Positions 46,051 to 58,345 of a stretch of 64,000 bases of DNA are shown here, one piece after another (the stretch's first letter is position 1; the number at the start of each line of letters is the position of its first letter). The notes beneath the pieces are model-generated. The model saw only the letters and a program-made list of their open reading frames with translations, was not told where the DNA came from and ran no database searches. The position numbers were made by a program, and so were the translations under genes. The DNA comes from Lethocerus indicus (Eukaryota > Arthropoda > Insecta > Hemiptera > Belostomatidae). Location of the stretch: positions 320,585-384,584 of the forward strand of contig JACDQD010000002.1 in assembly GCA_019843655.1 (NCBI GenBank), given 5' to 3'.

Positions 46051-46703
46051 CAGAAGGGTGCACAAACCGATATAATATATATTTTATGTGAAACGCGGTA
46101 AAACGAACATTATCGTCATATTTCGTGTCCCGAACGTTTCTCTAGATTCTAGCCCACATATGTCCATATTGACATGTAAAAGTACGCATTCGGTACATCC
46201 TGTAAGCGTTTGTATCGCACACCCAAACTGAAGACCCGATTGTATTCGGAAGGGTAATTATTGTCCCATATTGAGACGAGTTTTGATTTTTTGCAATGCA
46301 AGAGAAATTGTTGCATTCTCCTTCTTGGTCGGTTGTTGAAATTGCAGCACGTTTGAAAATTGGTCCTGTCACTTGCAGCGAGCCGTCGGCCCCCGCTCAC
46401 CTACGTTTTTCCATTATTCCCAACTTAAATAATCAACCCTTTAGTTTGGAAACTAAACGAGATTTTTATTTCATCCCATTTACGCGACTATACAGTTTCA
46501 TCGAAAAAAAAAACCGTGGCCTGAATAGTTTCAGGCGTTGAGAAAATGCCTAATAGGGCCCTTGTCCCTGTTTTTCAATTAATTTCCTCCAGAAGGGCCG
46601 CTGGAAGGGGAATTTCAAGGTTGCTAAAACCTTTTCGTCCGGTCAATAAATTTATTGTATATCCGGCCACGTTGTAAAATACAACGGAAAATGCATTTTA
46701 GAA
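46051..46703. other. Non-genic stretch
   Basis: Nothing recognised beyond short overlapping frames. Confidence 0.4.
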
Positions 46704-46800
46704 TACCTGTTTTGTGGTCTGCGAGGGTTTGGAATACCGTAGATTTCGTGTGTTTCTCGCCATCTTCAGTAGCGATGTGAGTCACTTTGGCACTTGTTAT
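46704..46800. repeat. Foldback half-copy A12 with outer end
   Basis: Outer end ATACCTGTTTTGTGGTCTGC then GAGGGTTTGGAATACCGTAG, then CTCGCCATCTTCAGTAGCG and GTCACTTTGGCACTT. The ribozyme stem III/I half is deleted and the second arm is missing. It lies immediately upstream of the minisatellite element. Confidence 0.75.
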
Positions 46801-46834
46801 TGCGTTTTTCCGAACGTTGTTTGTCTTATTTGGA

Positions 46835-47331
46835 TTGGGATGGATTTTGTTAATCGGCTTAACTTTCTGTAGGATTATGACAAAACTACTCGCAACTATT
46901 AAGTTTTGACTTCCAAATAGTTGACAATATTTGATCTTAAGAGTTTTCCTGTCGATTCAAAATTTATTGAAAAACGTGCACCCAACGAACACCGCGACGC
47001 AAGCGCCCCACTGATGGTGGCGCGGAAATGTACTCAACTAAAGTTCGTTGGGTGCACTCGCACTGATAAACTGGCGCCCCCTGAGGGTGGTGCGGGGATG
47101 CACTCAACTAAAGTTCGTTCGGTGCACGAGCACCGCGACGCGAGCGCCCCACTGATGGTGGCGCGGAAATGTACTTAACTAAAGTTCGTTGGGTGCACTC
47201 GCATCGACAAACTAGCGCCCCGTGAGGGTGGTGCGGAAATGTACTTAAACAAAGTTCGTTCGGTGCACGAGCACCGCGACGCGAGCGCCCCATTGAGGAT
47301 GGCTTAAGCCGATTAACAAAATCCCTCCCAA
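46835..47331. mobile_element. Inverted-ended element enclosing a minisatellite
   Basis: Left end 46835-46862 (TTGGGATGG then ATTTTGTTAATCGGCTTAA) and right end 47304-47331 (TTAAGCCGATTAACAAAAT then CCCTCCCAA) are inverted copies differing at one of 28 positions. The interior is about 110 bp of unique sequence followed by a tandem array. No coding capacity. It looks like a MITE whose interior has been replaced or expanded by tandem repeats. No second copy of the ends was found in the window. Confidence 0.75.
46990..47294. repeat. 70-bp minisatellite with alternating unit types
   Basis: The unit marker AAAGTTCGTT starts at 47040, 47110, 47181 and 47251 (periods 70, 71, 70). Units alternate: one type has GGGTGCACTCGCA then AAACT.GCGCCCC, the other has CGGTGCACGAGCACCGCGAC. 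The real higher-order period is therefore about 141 bp. An inverted stub of the marker (GTGCACCCAACGAAC) precedes the array at 46977-46990. Confidence 0.9.
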
Positions 47332-48858
47332 CCCCAATAATCGGTCCTGAATTGTTCCTTTTATAAGAGACAAATCTAGTTCTAATAGAAGAAATCCTGG
47401 ATAAAGTCACCCGACGCGATATCTCCCGCTGGCGGAATGGAAGTGACGAAGGTGAGAAGGCCGAATTAAAGTCCATTAAAGCCTATAACATTAATTGTGG
47501 CGCTGGTTAAGGACTATTGGAATGGGAAGATGAGGCCTGTTGGATGTACAAGTGACCGGGTTCTAAATCCGTTTAACTCCCACGTGGATTTGACTCGGTC
47601 CGCGTGCCCAGCTTTTCGGGAGATAACGAACGGTTTAATTATAATCTTAATTAAAGTCATTCGTTTCGATTAGTGTCACATTTCTCTCAGCCGCCCGCTT
47701 TTACGCCGACCATTTTTCGACGGCCGCCTTCTTGTTTATACAACTTTACGTTAATTCCGCAGGACAGCTCCTGTTATTACAGTCTCTATACACATTCGAA
47801 AATTAAAGAAAAATGTTACCAACATTGAGGAATAAAAAATTCGACTGAAAATTCCTCTCGCCGTTTTAGACTTCTGCTAGACCGGTTTCTGCTAAAAAAG
47901 GCCACGAAACAGAAGCATTAAAACGTTATTCGGCTATCGAAAAACGAGACCGGGAAACCGAGGGTAAATGACAAGGCAAGCGCCCAACTGATGCTGCTGA
48001 ATATTTTATGCTGACGATGACTTTGGTTGCCATTTTTTCCCAGTGCCGTTTCAAATTATGTCCGCGGACAACATAATTAGAAGAGAGAGTTGGGGGGTGA
48101 AGTTGAGAGGGAAGTACTAAGTGGCCGGGGGTGGGGGAGGGGGGGGGGGCCTAGTGGCCCTTTGATCGGGCCGCCGTGACTGATAATAATAAAGGGCTCT
48201 TTCATCTCGAGTTTTTATCGGAGAAGAAACAGAGGGCGGCTAATATATATATCTATATATATATATATATATATATCTATAGGTCTACTTTTATCAGCTA
48301 ATCCAATTTCCCTGATAGTTTTCAAACTTTTATTTCCTCAGACGGGCGTAGAGGGAAGCGGCTGAAAAACAAATAACAGAACTTTATTATTTAGCATACA
48401 GCGTTATAATCTATTGTTTATACCCAACAATCTCCAGACCTGTTTCAAGTAGGGTTGGATTCCTGTCATCTTCTGTTTTCGTTCGCCTAAAGTTTCTACT
48501 ATTTCTGCTAGAGGAATATAATATATGCTTCAATACCGACAATGTGATTCAATTTCAAGTTTTTTCTCCAGCGTTTCAATTAATTGTCCTGACGGAAGTC
48601 CATAGAACAGTAGCTCACCTCCAGGGGAAAGAACGAGGAAACTGACAGTCTATATATTATATATCACCGAGCTGTTTGTGCCCATTTGTGCCCGTATCAG
48701 CCAGGTCACGACTGAGACTCCTGGGGCATAAACAACGAGGACAACTCGTAGACATTTATGGAATTAAAGGCCGAGAATTTAATTATTCAATAGTGCAACG
48801 CTTCTGGGAAATTGTTTCCAGGTTTAACCTTCGGGAATTCCTCCGATAGGAGACAATT
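47332..48858. other. Non-genic stretch
   Basis: Includes a foldback fragment (GCTAGACCGGTTTCTGC near 47877), a G5-T-G5-A-G11 cluster at 48127-48149 and a TA tract at 48244-48281. No gene. Confidence 0.5.
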
Positions 48859-48869
48859 TCTCTCTCTCT

Positions 48870-48956
<87 letters not shown>

Positions 48957-49027
48957 GCTCTCTCTCTCCCTGCTCTCTCTCTCCCTGCTCTCTCTCTCTC
49001 TCTCTCTCTCCCTGCTCTCCCTCTCTG
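48859..49027. repeat. Long (CT)n tract with CCTG interruptions
   Basis: About 170 bp of CT repeats. The distal third is broken at intervals by CCTG, giving a second-order pattern. Open frames on both strands here (serine/leucine or arginine/glutamate repeats) are artefacts of the repeat. Confidence 0.95.
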
Positions 49028-50618
49028 AAATTTTCATTTTCATGAACATTATGAATGCGGTCCCCTAAAAAACCTTTACGCGCGCTACAAATATGAGAAG
49101 AGTTAAGAAACCTCAAAAATTGGTGTTACACACAAGGTCGTGATCTGTTTAGAAATCGTTTGAAATTAATGTTTTTTCCCAGTTCAAGTTTGGGTCAAAA
49201 GCGGCTTTGACTAATTTGTCAAAGAGTCATTCCTCGAATCGTGATGTTTCCGAACGGATATCGATAATTCCTTTTCCTCCTCTCGAGACGTGAAGGGCCA
49301 CAAATTATTCCCGGTCCAAGTGGGAGTGGATTGAAAAGCAGCTCTCAGTTTAGCGGTCCACTTACTCTCGACCGATTCATCCCCCCCCCTATTTGACTCC
49401 GAAGTTAAAAATGAAGTTCGTCTGAGGGGGTGGGAGATTTTTCCAAACTTCGACAGTTTGAACGCCCCGCGCCATAATCGGAATGAAATGTACTCCCTTT
49501 TATATCGCAGGGTTTCGATTTAGATAATGTCGATTACTTTTGGGTACCCCTAATATATATGGCTTGTATTTGTGTCGGAATATACATATTTTGGAGGCCG
49601 TACCCTTTAATATTCGTAATATTTTTTTTTTTTTTTTGAATTTAAGTGTAGTTCGGTGTAGGATAGTTCCCGCGATCTTCTGTCTCTGTTCGACGGTCTG
49701 TTCTGTAATTCTAGACCGGTTTCGGCTAAACGCCTAAATGACAATGAACCAGTGCAGACAGAAAGACTCACCGTATTCATCTCCATCCATTTGGTTAATC
49801 CAGCCCTAACTAAAAAAGCAAAAAACACCGGAAAGTTACCGAAAATCGAAAGGAGTATTCGGTATGCAATTTCCGATCGCTAAATCGTACTCTGTTCCGA
49901 GCCCGAATCGAGACTCAATACGGAGATAGCATTGAAAATTCTCTGGCCGAATAATTTATTGGCCAAATATAGGCCCGGGGAGCGAGGGAGGCCACAAGGA
50001 GACAGACCCAAACAACCCCAGGATGAATGGCGGAGATCGAAAAATACATCATTTATATGCATCCGACACACCTACACCGGGGCCCCCCGTCAATCCGCTG
50101 CGATATTTCTGCCACATCAGGCCCCCACAAAACCGTACAATTTCAATGCAATCGGCACAGTACTGATCACTGCTCGGGCCCCCCGGGTTCGGTCTCAAGT
50201 TCAAAGTGTTCAAAGACTTTACCGAAAAGCTCGAAACTCAGCTCCGAGCCTATCGGTATACAATTCCAAATAGGAATTATCGCACTCAACGAGGCAATAG
50301 CTGTGCTTAGTCACTTTCGCGTCGAGTTTTATCGGACCAATTCTTCCCCCCCCTCCCATCGTCCTCGGCATTCACTCGGAGGGGTGGATTACCTGGAAGT
50401 GGAATATTTCGCCCAGTCTGAATTCCTCACACGGGCGATATATCAAGTTTTGCCGTCTTTCGGCAACAACGGTGTAAATTTAGAAAGCGGGCGGAAAGTA
50501 AGTGCAAGCACCTTAAAACGCCTGAAACGTCCGCTGTACGGAACGGATCGAGAATTCAGTCCGCCATTATGCAGATATTACGTCAACTGTCAAGTTTACA
50601 ACTGAAACTGAATACATA
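49028..50618. other. Non-genic stretch with a 192-codon frame
   Basis: A degraded foldback fragment lies at about 49660-49740 (AATTCTAGACCGGTTTCGGC). A plus frame 50027-50605 is open for 192 codons, longer than expected by chance in this composition, but no domain, signal peptide or repeat is evident. A second plus frame (49932-50273) overlaps it. Confidence 0.4.
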
Positions 50619-50900
50619 CTGTTTTTCTGTCTCCTCTCGCTGGTTTCGGTCTTTTGCTAGACCGGTTTGTCGGCCGCTCGCCCCATCTTCAGTAGCGCTG
50701 TGTTAGTCACTGTTAGCACTTTGTCACTGTCACTGTCACTTGTACTGTAGTTTTTGTCAGTAGTAACAGTGCAGTGAGGGGATGCCCCCTGAAAAACATC
50801 CAAAGTGCCGACAGTGACTAACACAGCGCTACTGAAGATGGGGCGACAAACCGGTCTGGCAAAAGACCGAAACCAGCGAGAGGAGACAGAAACATCACGA
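50619..50900. repeat. Foldback repeat, copy A13
   Basis: The left-arm motif (50656-50696, minus) has extra bases (GACAAACC, GGGGCGAGC). The right arm keeps GCTACTGAAGATGGGGCGA but has lost the GCGGCC side of stem II. Confidence 0.85.
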
Positions 50901-50960
50901 CGTTTATCTCTACTATTTACTGTGTAATAATAACCAAAAAGGTATTTGATATAGTTTAAT

Positions 50961-51288
50961 ATACATGTTTTGTGGTCTGCGAGGGGTTGGAATACCGTAG
51001 ATTCGTGGTGTTTCCGTCTCCTCTCGCTGCTGTTTGGTCTTTCGCCAGACCGGTTTGTCGGCCGCTCGCCCCATCTTCAGTAGCGGTGTGCGGCAGTTTG
51101 TGCCTTCTTTCACCTGTACTGTACAACCGACAGTGACAGTGCAGTGAGTGGATGCCCCCCTTGAAAAACATCCAAAGTGCCGACGGTGACTAACAACACA
51201 GCGCTACTGAAGATGGGGCGAGCGGCCGACAAACCGGTCTGGCAAAAGACCGACAACAGCGAGAGGAGACAGAAACATCACGAATCTG
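50961..51288. repeat. Foldback repeat, copy A14 with outer end
   Basis: Outer end ATACATGTTTTGTGGTCTGC then GAGGGGTTGGAATACCGTAG. Both arms show the GACAAACC insertion and GGGGCGAGCGGCC stem II also seen in A13, so A13 and A14 form a sublineage. It lies 60 bp from A13 in the same orientation. Confidence 0.85.
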
Positions 51289-51901
51289 CAGTGTCTGAAA
51301 TTTAAAATTTCAGTACGGATACTCGTGCCAATAAGGTCTTAAAGACAACATTTACTCGAATTATTGGGGGTAGATCGTATCCATAACGCAGAATACAGAA
51401 TTGTTGCCGGCGAAACTGGGGATGATCGGTGAGGGTAGTATATATATATATATATATTTGTTTTCCCATTCGGGGATAATATACTATGCCGCCTGCCGAC
51501 ATCTTTATCCGGACGTGCCGTGAAAATTACTGAAGTGGCACTACCGACTATAGTCTGGGCGGCTGAGTGCAAGAGGTATAAATAAATTGTAGAATGGCTT
51601 CAGTAGAATTTTCCCAGGCCGTAGGCCGCCGTCACGCTAACGGCGGCGTTAGTCACCTTAATGTACGCTCGGGGCACGTCCCGACGAATTATTCACAATG
51701 CATTATCGGTAGACGATTCCTATACCTGCGGCCCTCATCCCTCTATTGCGCCCGAGTGTTTTTCAGGATATTTTATATATCCAGTCCGTGAAGTGTATCC
51801 TGACTGAAATAAACTTTTTCTTATAGATCAATAATTATTTACCTTAATTTGACCCGCCGTCAAAAAAAAATCATACTTACAGGCCATTTTTATGTTTGTC
51901 G
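51289..51901. other. Non-genic stretch
   Basis: TA tract at 51439-51457. Nothing else recognised. Confidence 0.45.
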
Positions 51902-52094
51902 TTTGGCAACTAAATAATTGCGGATTCTTCTCATACCTCGAATTTTTTGTGAATTTTTTCGACGAATAGTTGGCGTGTAATAAACTGTAATAGAATATAT
52001 TCTATAGGTTTTGGAGATGCGTAAACGTGCGTAAAAATACAAATAACGCCGTCTCCGTCCAGCGGACGAAACCCGCAATGACTTAGTTGCCGAC
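51902..52094. mobile_element. Mini-mariner MITE C5
   Basis: About 190 bp with TTTGGCAACTAAATAATTGC at the left and CCGCAATGACTTAGTTGCCG-type sequence at the right. Internal sequence differs from C1-C4 and is shared only with 45887-46050, so it is a distinct deletion derivative using similar ends. Confidence 0.8.
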
Positions 52095-54289
52095 CCCCCA
52101 TATACATCCAGATAGAGGGTAAATTGATGATATTTACTCTATTCTATTGCCTATATAAATAAATAGGGCAATGAAGTGCTGTATTGCTTATATAATAACA
52201 GCTCCGGGTCGCACTGTGGCTCGATTATTGAGCACGACGATTGGCAGGCGAAGTTCACCAGTCGTTGCACTAAAGTGCAGTCCAAATAAGGCGACTGGGA
52301 CACCGCGTTTTACGACCCTGTCCAGTGAAATCGGCTGCAATTTGTCGCATAGCGGCCGAGAACGACGGGTTCCGCTTCAGGTGCATTTCCGGTAATCGAA
52401 AACGACTTTCGAGCGCTCCGGAAAAGCGCTCCGAGTTTCGAGCAGATTTCGACGGGGCCGGAAAACGACAACTTGCCAATTAGCAAATTGAAAAGTTGCA
52501 GCCGAAGTTGAGCTTCAGTTTTGACTGGCCAAGATGGCGGCGACCGATAAATAAAAGACCGAAAAGTTAATTCGGGTTTTACTGGGGTCAGCGAAAGTTA
52601 GCTCGATGCGACGGATTACAGATTCAAATAAGGGATAGGGGATAAGTAAAAATATATATCCAGAAAAAGGCAATTACTCATTTCGCGAATTCAAATATGA
52701 CTGACGGGAATTTGGTGGTGGGCGGGAATATTTTCATTCGATATCATAATTTTATTATCGGAGTTTCTAAACTGCACAGTACCTTCATTAAAAATTCCAC
52801 ATCTATTGTTCTACCGGCGTTTGATGGCGTTCCTTTTATTGCCAATAATAATCCCGATTTCGATAATAATCACCCGTCCGTACCGGGATTAATTAAAGCA
52901 TCCTCCGGTATGGATCGAATTAATATTAATAAAAGTTTGGGAAATGTCGAATCCCTGCGTTGTAAAGTATAATGAATTGATTATTTGCACTTTTTTAATT
53001 GACTTTCACAACTCCTATCCGAACTATAAGCTATCATTTCCATTATCGACATTAGGGTGAAATCTTGCAGAGCCAATCGTATGAAATTAAAATATTATTT
53101 GAATAATAAAAAAGCGTTTTTCCAGATTTTCGCTTTTAATTCCTGGAGTGAGCGAAAGGAGCCCCAAAACAGTTTTTGGGTCCGAATTTCGTTTTTCCAT
53201 TATGCATCTCGGGTTCCGAAGATTAAAAGTTGCCTAAACCCCCAAAAAAAAAAAAAAAAACAGAAAAATATCCTCCATCCATTTGTAAATAAAAGGAATG
53301 TTAATTCGGGGGCGGTAATAGGGGGTGTAATGAATATTTGAGCGCCGGCTCAGGCTATAGTAATTGCACCGCGAACGGAGAATTGTAAACTGTACCCAGT
53401 CTACGGCCCTCTTCCCGCCCAACCGACGCGTGTCCCTTAAATAATTAAATTGTTAATTTCCTTCCTAGTGGGGCCCGTAATCAGTTTTAAACCCCCGTAG
53501 GGACTAAAATGAGATTCTAAAATATATAATTGAGTTGTCGTTTAATTTATGCTTTAATTTAAACGCGGCAAATTTTCAACCCCTTAAATTTGAGCCGGAG
53601 ACATACGCGGACCTGTTTAGTCCAATTGGGGCCCCCTATCTGTAGACTACTACAGTCTAGCGGTTTAAGGGCTGCAGAATCGTAAAAATGGGGAAAGGTA
53701 TAACTGGAAGGGATTCGGTTACAGTTCCTGAAGCGTTTTTCAAGAATTTTCTATCTCATCTCCTCATTTGCTGCAGAACAGGACTTAACTGTGAAGACAA
53801 TTAAGTAAGGCTATAATTCTTCTTCGATTTGCCCTTCGGGTAAGCCCTGTATCCGTTTATAGCTCCCCGAGAGGATATTCAAGTTCCAACTTGAATGGAG
53901 GAGATTATTGAACCGACTGATACATTTATTGCACATTCGAATCAATAAATACGTTACAATAACTAAGTAACGATAAATCGAGAAGCGACAACCGCTTTAG
54001 TTTAATATTTAAAAGAGGACAAAGGCGAATTTTTGTTAAAGAGAAAGTGAACACGAGAATCTCCCGAAAGTGTTCTGGGAATCTTTTAACGCCCTCCGGC
54101 CGCTCGAACGGTTTTCAATGTTAAGTTATAAAAAACATTTTTAAAATTGAACCGTTTTAAATTACTTTCGGCGTTCCGGAGTCGCTTTAATGTGCTCCAG
54201 ACAACTTTTGACGCCTTTCAGGCACCTGATGACTGTAATTGCCAGAAAAACATGAAATACATTAAATAGGTCTTCAGCCTTTACTGGCG

Positions 54290-54294
<5 letters not shown>
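52095..54294. other. Long non-genic stretch
   Basis: A 91-codon plus frame at 52697-52972 is fairly balanced in composition but has no recognisable domain. A 17-base A run lies near 53245. No repeat recognised. Confidence 0.45.

Positions 54295-54342
<48 letters not shown>
54295..54342. repeat. (TA)n microsatellite
   Basis: About 24 uninterrupted TA units, the longest TA tract in the window. Confidence 0.95.
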
Positions 54343-54343
<1 letters not shown>

Positions 54344-55359
54344 CCTAAAGTAATACCTAATTCTTTACGTTGTCGGTATGCATCGTACCGTTACCCAGTT
54401 GGTGCTAATGGCGCCCTGGAATTAAAACTGAATTTCACTGAGAAACTGTTTCTCTGTCCGATTGCAGGACCTAAGTAGTATTCTGGGCGTTTCTGGAGCT
54501 TTTTTCGAGAATCAGTAATTTCATCATAGTTTAGTGTTTATAAGGCGTTACAACTTTCAGCGCAGTAAAGTGTGGTTATAACTTGAAGTGGAGTGGAAAT
54601 GTCGTAAAGGGAAGCGTGAACGGATTGACTAGGCCTGTAAAGTCCGAAGAAGAGGGAATAGATAATATTCCGATATCGGAAGAAGCCGACCGAATTAAGT
54701 GATAAAGTAGCGTTCGGGTGGATTACATTTTTTTCTGATCGAATAAAATCAAAAAAAAAGAAGAGTATATATATATGGGGGGCGGGGGCGAATGTTTACG
54801 AGCGTTGGGGAGGGTTGTAAATAAAGCTTATCGGATCTCATTGAATTGCGGGCAACGGTCGGTGAAGCACCCAACGTCGGACGAGCGGGCGGCCAGCGCC
54901 CACTCTTTTATTGCCCACCAAGTTATAAATTCCTTTACCGGCCCGAATTTCTTTCAACCCCCGCCCTCGCCCCCGCCCCCAAAAACGGCGTCCAAACGGC
55001 CGAAAACTCCGCTCGGTTTCACGGAAATCCGATAATAATTGGGCCGCCGGCGTACTCAGCAAAATTTCCCTAACGCTAGCGCAGACAGTTTTATTTTGAG
55101 GCTTTTCCTCTGTCCAATTTGATATCTTCATTCTTGCGAATATTGTATATTGTAACGCCATTTTAAGAAATGAAGAATTTTTTTATAAATGAAAGAAGGT
55201 TGGCCGGGTTGACCCCCACCCACCCTGCTATTACGGGATCCGAACACAGTAAAAATCCAAGTTCTAGAAGTTCCTAAGAGCTTCACCGAGATCCTTCTTT
55301 TGCCTTTACGTCTATGAAATTCACACCCGACAGCAAAAGAATCGACTTAAACAGAAAAT
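54343..55359. other. Non-genic stretch
   Basis: C/G-rich patches around 54957-54980. Frames on both strands at 54775-55161 overlap. No gene. Confidence 0.5.
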
Positions 55360-55715
55360 TTGTACTCTCAAGGCCATTACTGTAACGGACATCGAACCTT
55401 AAGTAACAAACTGACAATATACAAAGCGATACTCAAACACATGCGGTATAGAGCTATGCTGGGTTCCACCAGGAGACATCCAACATCGCTTCCCATCCAG
55501 AGATTCCAATCAAAAGTCCTTCGCACCACCCTTAATGCTCCCCCCCCCCGGGTATGTTTCTAGCCAGACAATCCATAATGACCTCAAAATACCAGTCGCA
55601 AAATCCCGGTTCCTGAAGTTCCACTCCCGCCTTTCTCCCCGTCCCAATCCACTCCTGTTCAGTCCCTTTCCTCTCCTACCCATCCATTATCCTCTCAAGG
55701 AACTCCTCTCTCTCT
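55360..55715 (+). mobile_element. Jockey-like LINE fragment (family 2, second subfamily)
   Basis: Plus-strand copy. The frame 55360-55563 reads LSNKLTIYKAILK, then QRFQSKVLRTTLNAP, the RT thumb block in its clearest form, before a C run (55540-55552) destroys the frame at N-A-P-W. Further on FLKFHSRLSPRPNPLLFSPF. The 3' UTR is missing and a CT-rich stretch follows. Confidence 0.85.
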
Positions 55716-56339
55716 CTCGTGTACGACAATGTTGGCCGTTAAACGCTGTCGATGGATGACCAACTATACTCTATTTCTTGTGTTTAAAGGTTTAGAATTA
55801 TCGGTCGAATTTTCAAATTCGGATAGTATCTATAATAGTTTTATATCTTCGGCGCATCCACTCCGAAATGGAAACCTGTGGAAATTCTTTCCAGACCCTA
55901 TAAATTTCCGAGGCTGCCGTGTTTAAATTCATAGCCGGAAATTTTATGTCGGTCATGTTCGCAGGTCGTCCGTAGGAGACGTGTAGTCGCTGATAAGGGA
56001 TAAATATTTGTCCCGTAGGCGGGTTATGGGCGGGGGGTGGGGGGGTGGAAATGCGCACTCGGAGCCATAGGCGGAGGAGGAATGGTGAAAAAAAAAAAAA
56101 CCCCGAATGCAAGCATAATATTTGCACTCGTCTCGGGCGTCGTTCCGGCACGTAGATGTTACGAGAAAACAGGGCCCCCGCCCCCATCAACGCGAACCGA
56201 CTATTAAACGCGCAATACCGGGATATGGTAAACTTTTGATACGGGGTTTTGGTAGGCCTCAGGAGCGACGAGATGGAGGGTGAACATTTCTTGTAACAAC
56301 AATCCGCGTTTGATATTTGTAAATTCGTTTATTTGAAAC
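55716..56339. other. Non-genic stretch
   Basis: G and A runs near 56030-56100. A 125-codon minus frame (55813-56190) spans them and shows no motif. Confidence 0.45.
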
Positions 56340-56650
56340 TAAAAATGATAACACGAAAGCTTAACAGATAAGTATAATACAAGGACGGCAGAACCGAGGA
56401 AAGGGGCTGAACAGGAGTGGATTGGGATGTGGTGAAAGGGGCGGGAGTGGAACTTCGGGAAACGGGATTTTGCCCGGGGACTGTTGGGGTATGTTGAGGT
56501 CATGTTGGATTGTCTGGTTAGAAACATACCCCCGGGGGGGGGGGGGGGGGAGCATTAAGGATGGCGCGAAGGACTTTTCATTGAATTGTCCGTGTCGGTT
56601 TGAGTATACCGTTTGTTACTCGAGGTCAATTTCGATGTCGGGTATGGGGG
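56340..56650 (-). mobile_element. Jockey-like LINE fragment (family 2, second subfamily)
   Basis: The minus frame reads GYVSNQTIQHDLNIP and SPHPNPLLFSPFP. The N-A-P site has a 17-base G run (56534-56550), the longest expansion among copies. Ends in subfamily sequence GTCAATTTCGATGTCGG. Confidence 0.85.
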
Positions 56651-58060
56651 ATTTATGTATTTAAAAATATATATATATATACTTATGTACAGACAATCGA
56701 ATATAATAATTGTTATCACGATACGGCCAATTAACCGAACAATTCAGTCGTTTGCAGTGCGGACAACAACAAACAGTTGGGCGGCCGATATCACTGATAC
56801 TGTTCCCGTTATCAGCACTGTGCGTTTGTCGGTTCAACCCCCTTGAATTGTCCCCTTGTTGCGGAACCCTTTGTTGGCGCAGGTCATTTCAGGGGTGAAT
56901 CGGGCATGAACTCGTGAATTGCGTACGAATTCGAATTTCGCCGCGACTGAGTAGTTATACAGGTATCGGGTAGTTATACAGGTTTGGGAAGTACTAACCT
57001 AGTCCAATTCTTGAGCTTTTTTGTCAATTCTATGCTAGTTTCGAAAGTCAGGAATCGTTTTTGAAGTGATAAATTGAACGGGGACTTAATTATTCACCTG
57101 TCGTGGCCTATGTTTTCAGACGTGTCGATGTGCCAGTGACGCGGCCGGCTTTCAATTAACGGCAGTTTGAAATAAAGCCTTCTAAGCCCGGTTTTTTTTG
57201 GGGGTTTCAAATTTGTTTTGCGAAATTGTCCGACGACCGAAACTGCACTGTGTCGGCTTGAAGGGCTGATTGAAATTTGATAAAGCTTCACCTATCGGAT
57301 AAGACCCTAGGATATGTGCGGCGGCAACTCACCGTCTTCAGTAGCCAACTACCGTCTCGGTGCCGATGGCCGAAACCGATCTCGCTTGAGGGGGTGGGAG
57401 GGGGGTGGGGGCAATTGACTGTAAACTACGATCTGTATATAGACCGCTTTACGCGGTTGGCAATTGATGAAACGAGACCAGTGTATCTCGGTTAAAGTTG
57501 ACCTCTTGAGGGGCCTAAATAGTGGCGGATTATACGGCCCGCCGGTTCCCAATTAGACTTGTGTTATTGGCGTCGCTTCTGCCACGCCATCCCCAAATCG
57601 ATATGAAATGGTTGGAGGCGGGGGCGGATTTCATAGCTGGCCCTCTAACCCCGTATAAAAGGGCCAACCATTTTCATTATGCACCCCCACACACAACTCC
57701 CACACGCCGGTATGACCTCCCCCCACCATATTTGTCCTCCCGGACGTTGTCAAAGCACGCCGGTAGCCGAAGGTTTTTAATTGATTGGTACCGGTTTCGT
57801 AAAATACGAAATCTTTTTCGACGGGCGTTCGCGGTAACAATTTTTAAGCCGTTCCGGCGGCGGTAATTCTTTACGATATCGATCGTTTTATTATTGCCCC
57901 GATTACGCGCAGTTGTACGAGCTCCGGTGATACTCGTGAATATTGGAAAAACAGAATTGTACTCAACAATATCCAAAGTGTCGATGTTGACCAGCGCAAA
58001 CTACCTCTCGTCAATGAACACGATACTATGTAAAAGTTTTAAGTTATGAGCTGGAATAGA
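56651..58060. other. Non-genic stretch
   Basis: TA tract at 56668-56681, a two-unit GTAGTTATACAGGT repeat near 56951-56984, and a weak foldback remnant at 57335-57390 (CCGTCTTCAGTAGCC, GGCCGAAACCGATCTCG). Open frames without motifs. Confidence 0.45.
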
Positions 58061-58345
58061 GAGGGGTCCAAAAAAATGTATCCACTGTTTAAAAGTCCAT
58101 AACATTTTTTGTAGTGTTATAGTGTTGTAGTTCCGACAATCGCGCCATACAAGCGTTGTTCTGTTTTGTGTCAGATGAGAGTCGCTGGATAGTCAGTGTT
58201 CTGTTGTGTCAGTTTGTACCTTGTTGTTACCCCGAGTAAAAGTGGCCGGCGCAAGGCTTAGAATCGGATGAAAGTAAGTCAGTTTCGAAGTGGTATTTTA
58301 AGTACGAAATGAGTATCGAAACAGAGCCAATATCCGACTCTGAAC
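58061..58345 (+). mobile_element. Tc1/mariner-like relic E2 (one end)
   Basis: Starts GAGGGGTCCAAAAAAATGTA then TCCACTGTTTAAAAGTCCAT. Matches 60408-60700 through GGAAGTCAGTTTCGAAGTGG-like sequence (encoding S-F-E-V / S-K-W-Y-F-K-Y). No right end was found, so the boundary is approximate. Confidence 0.7.

Noticed and set aside
46990..47294. Regular repeats that might be read as a CRISPR array
   Set aside because: Units are contiguous at 70-71 bp with no unique spacers, and the setting is eukaryotic. It is a minisatellite.
47108..47476. 122-codon minus frame as a gene
   Set aside because: Most of it is translation of the alternating minisatellite.
48783..49116. Arginine/glutamate-repeat and serine/leucine-repeat frames
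   Set aside because: They are translations of the (CT)n tract on either strand.
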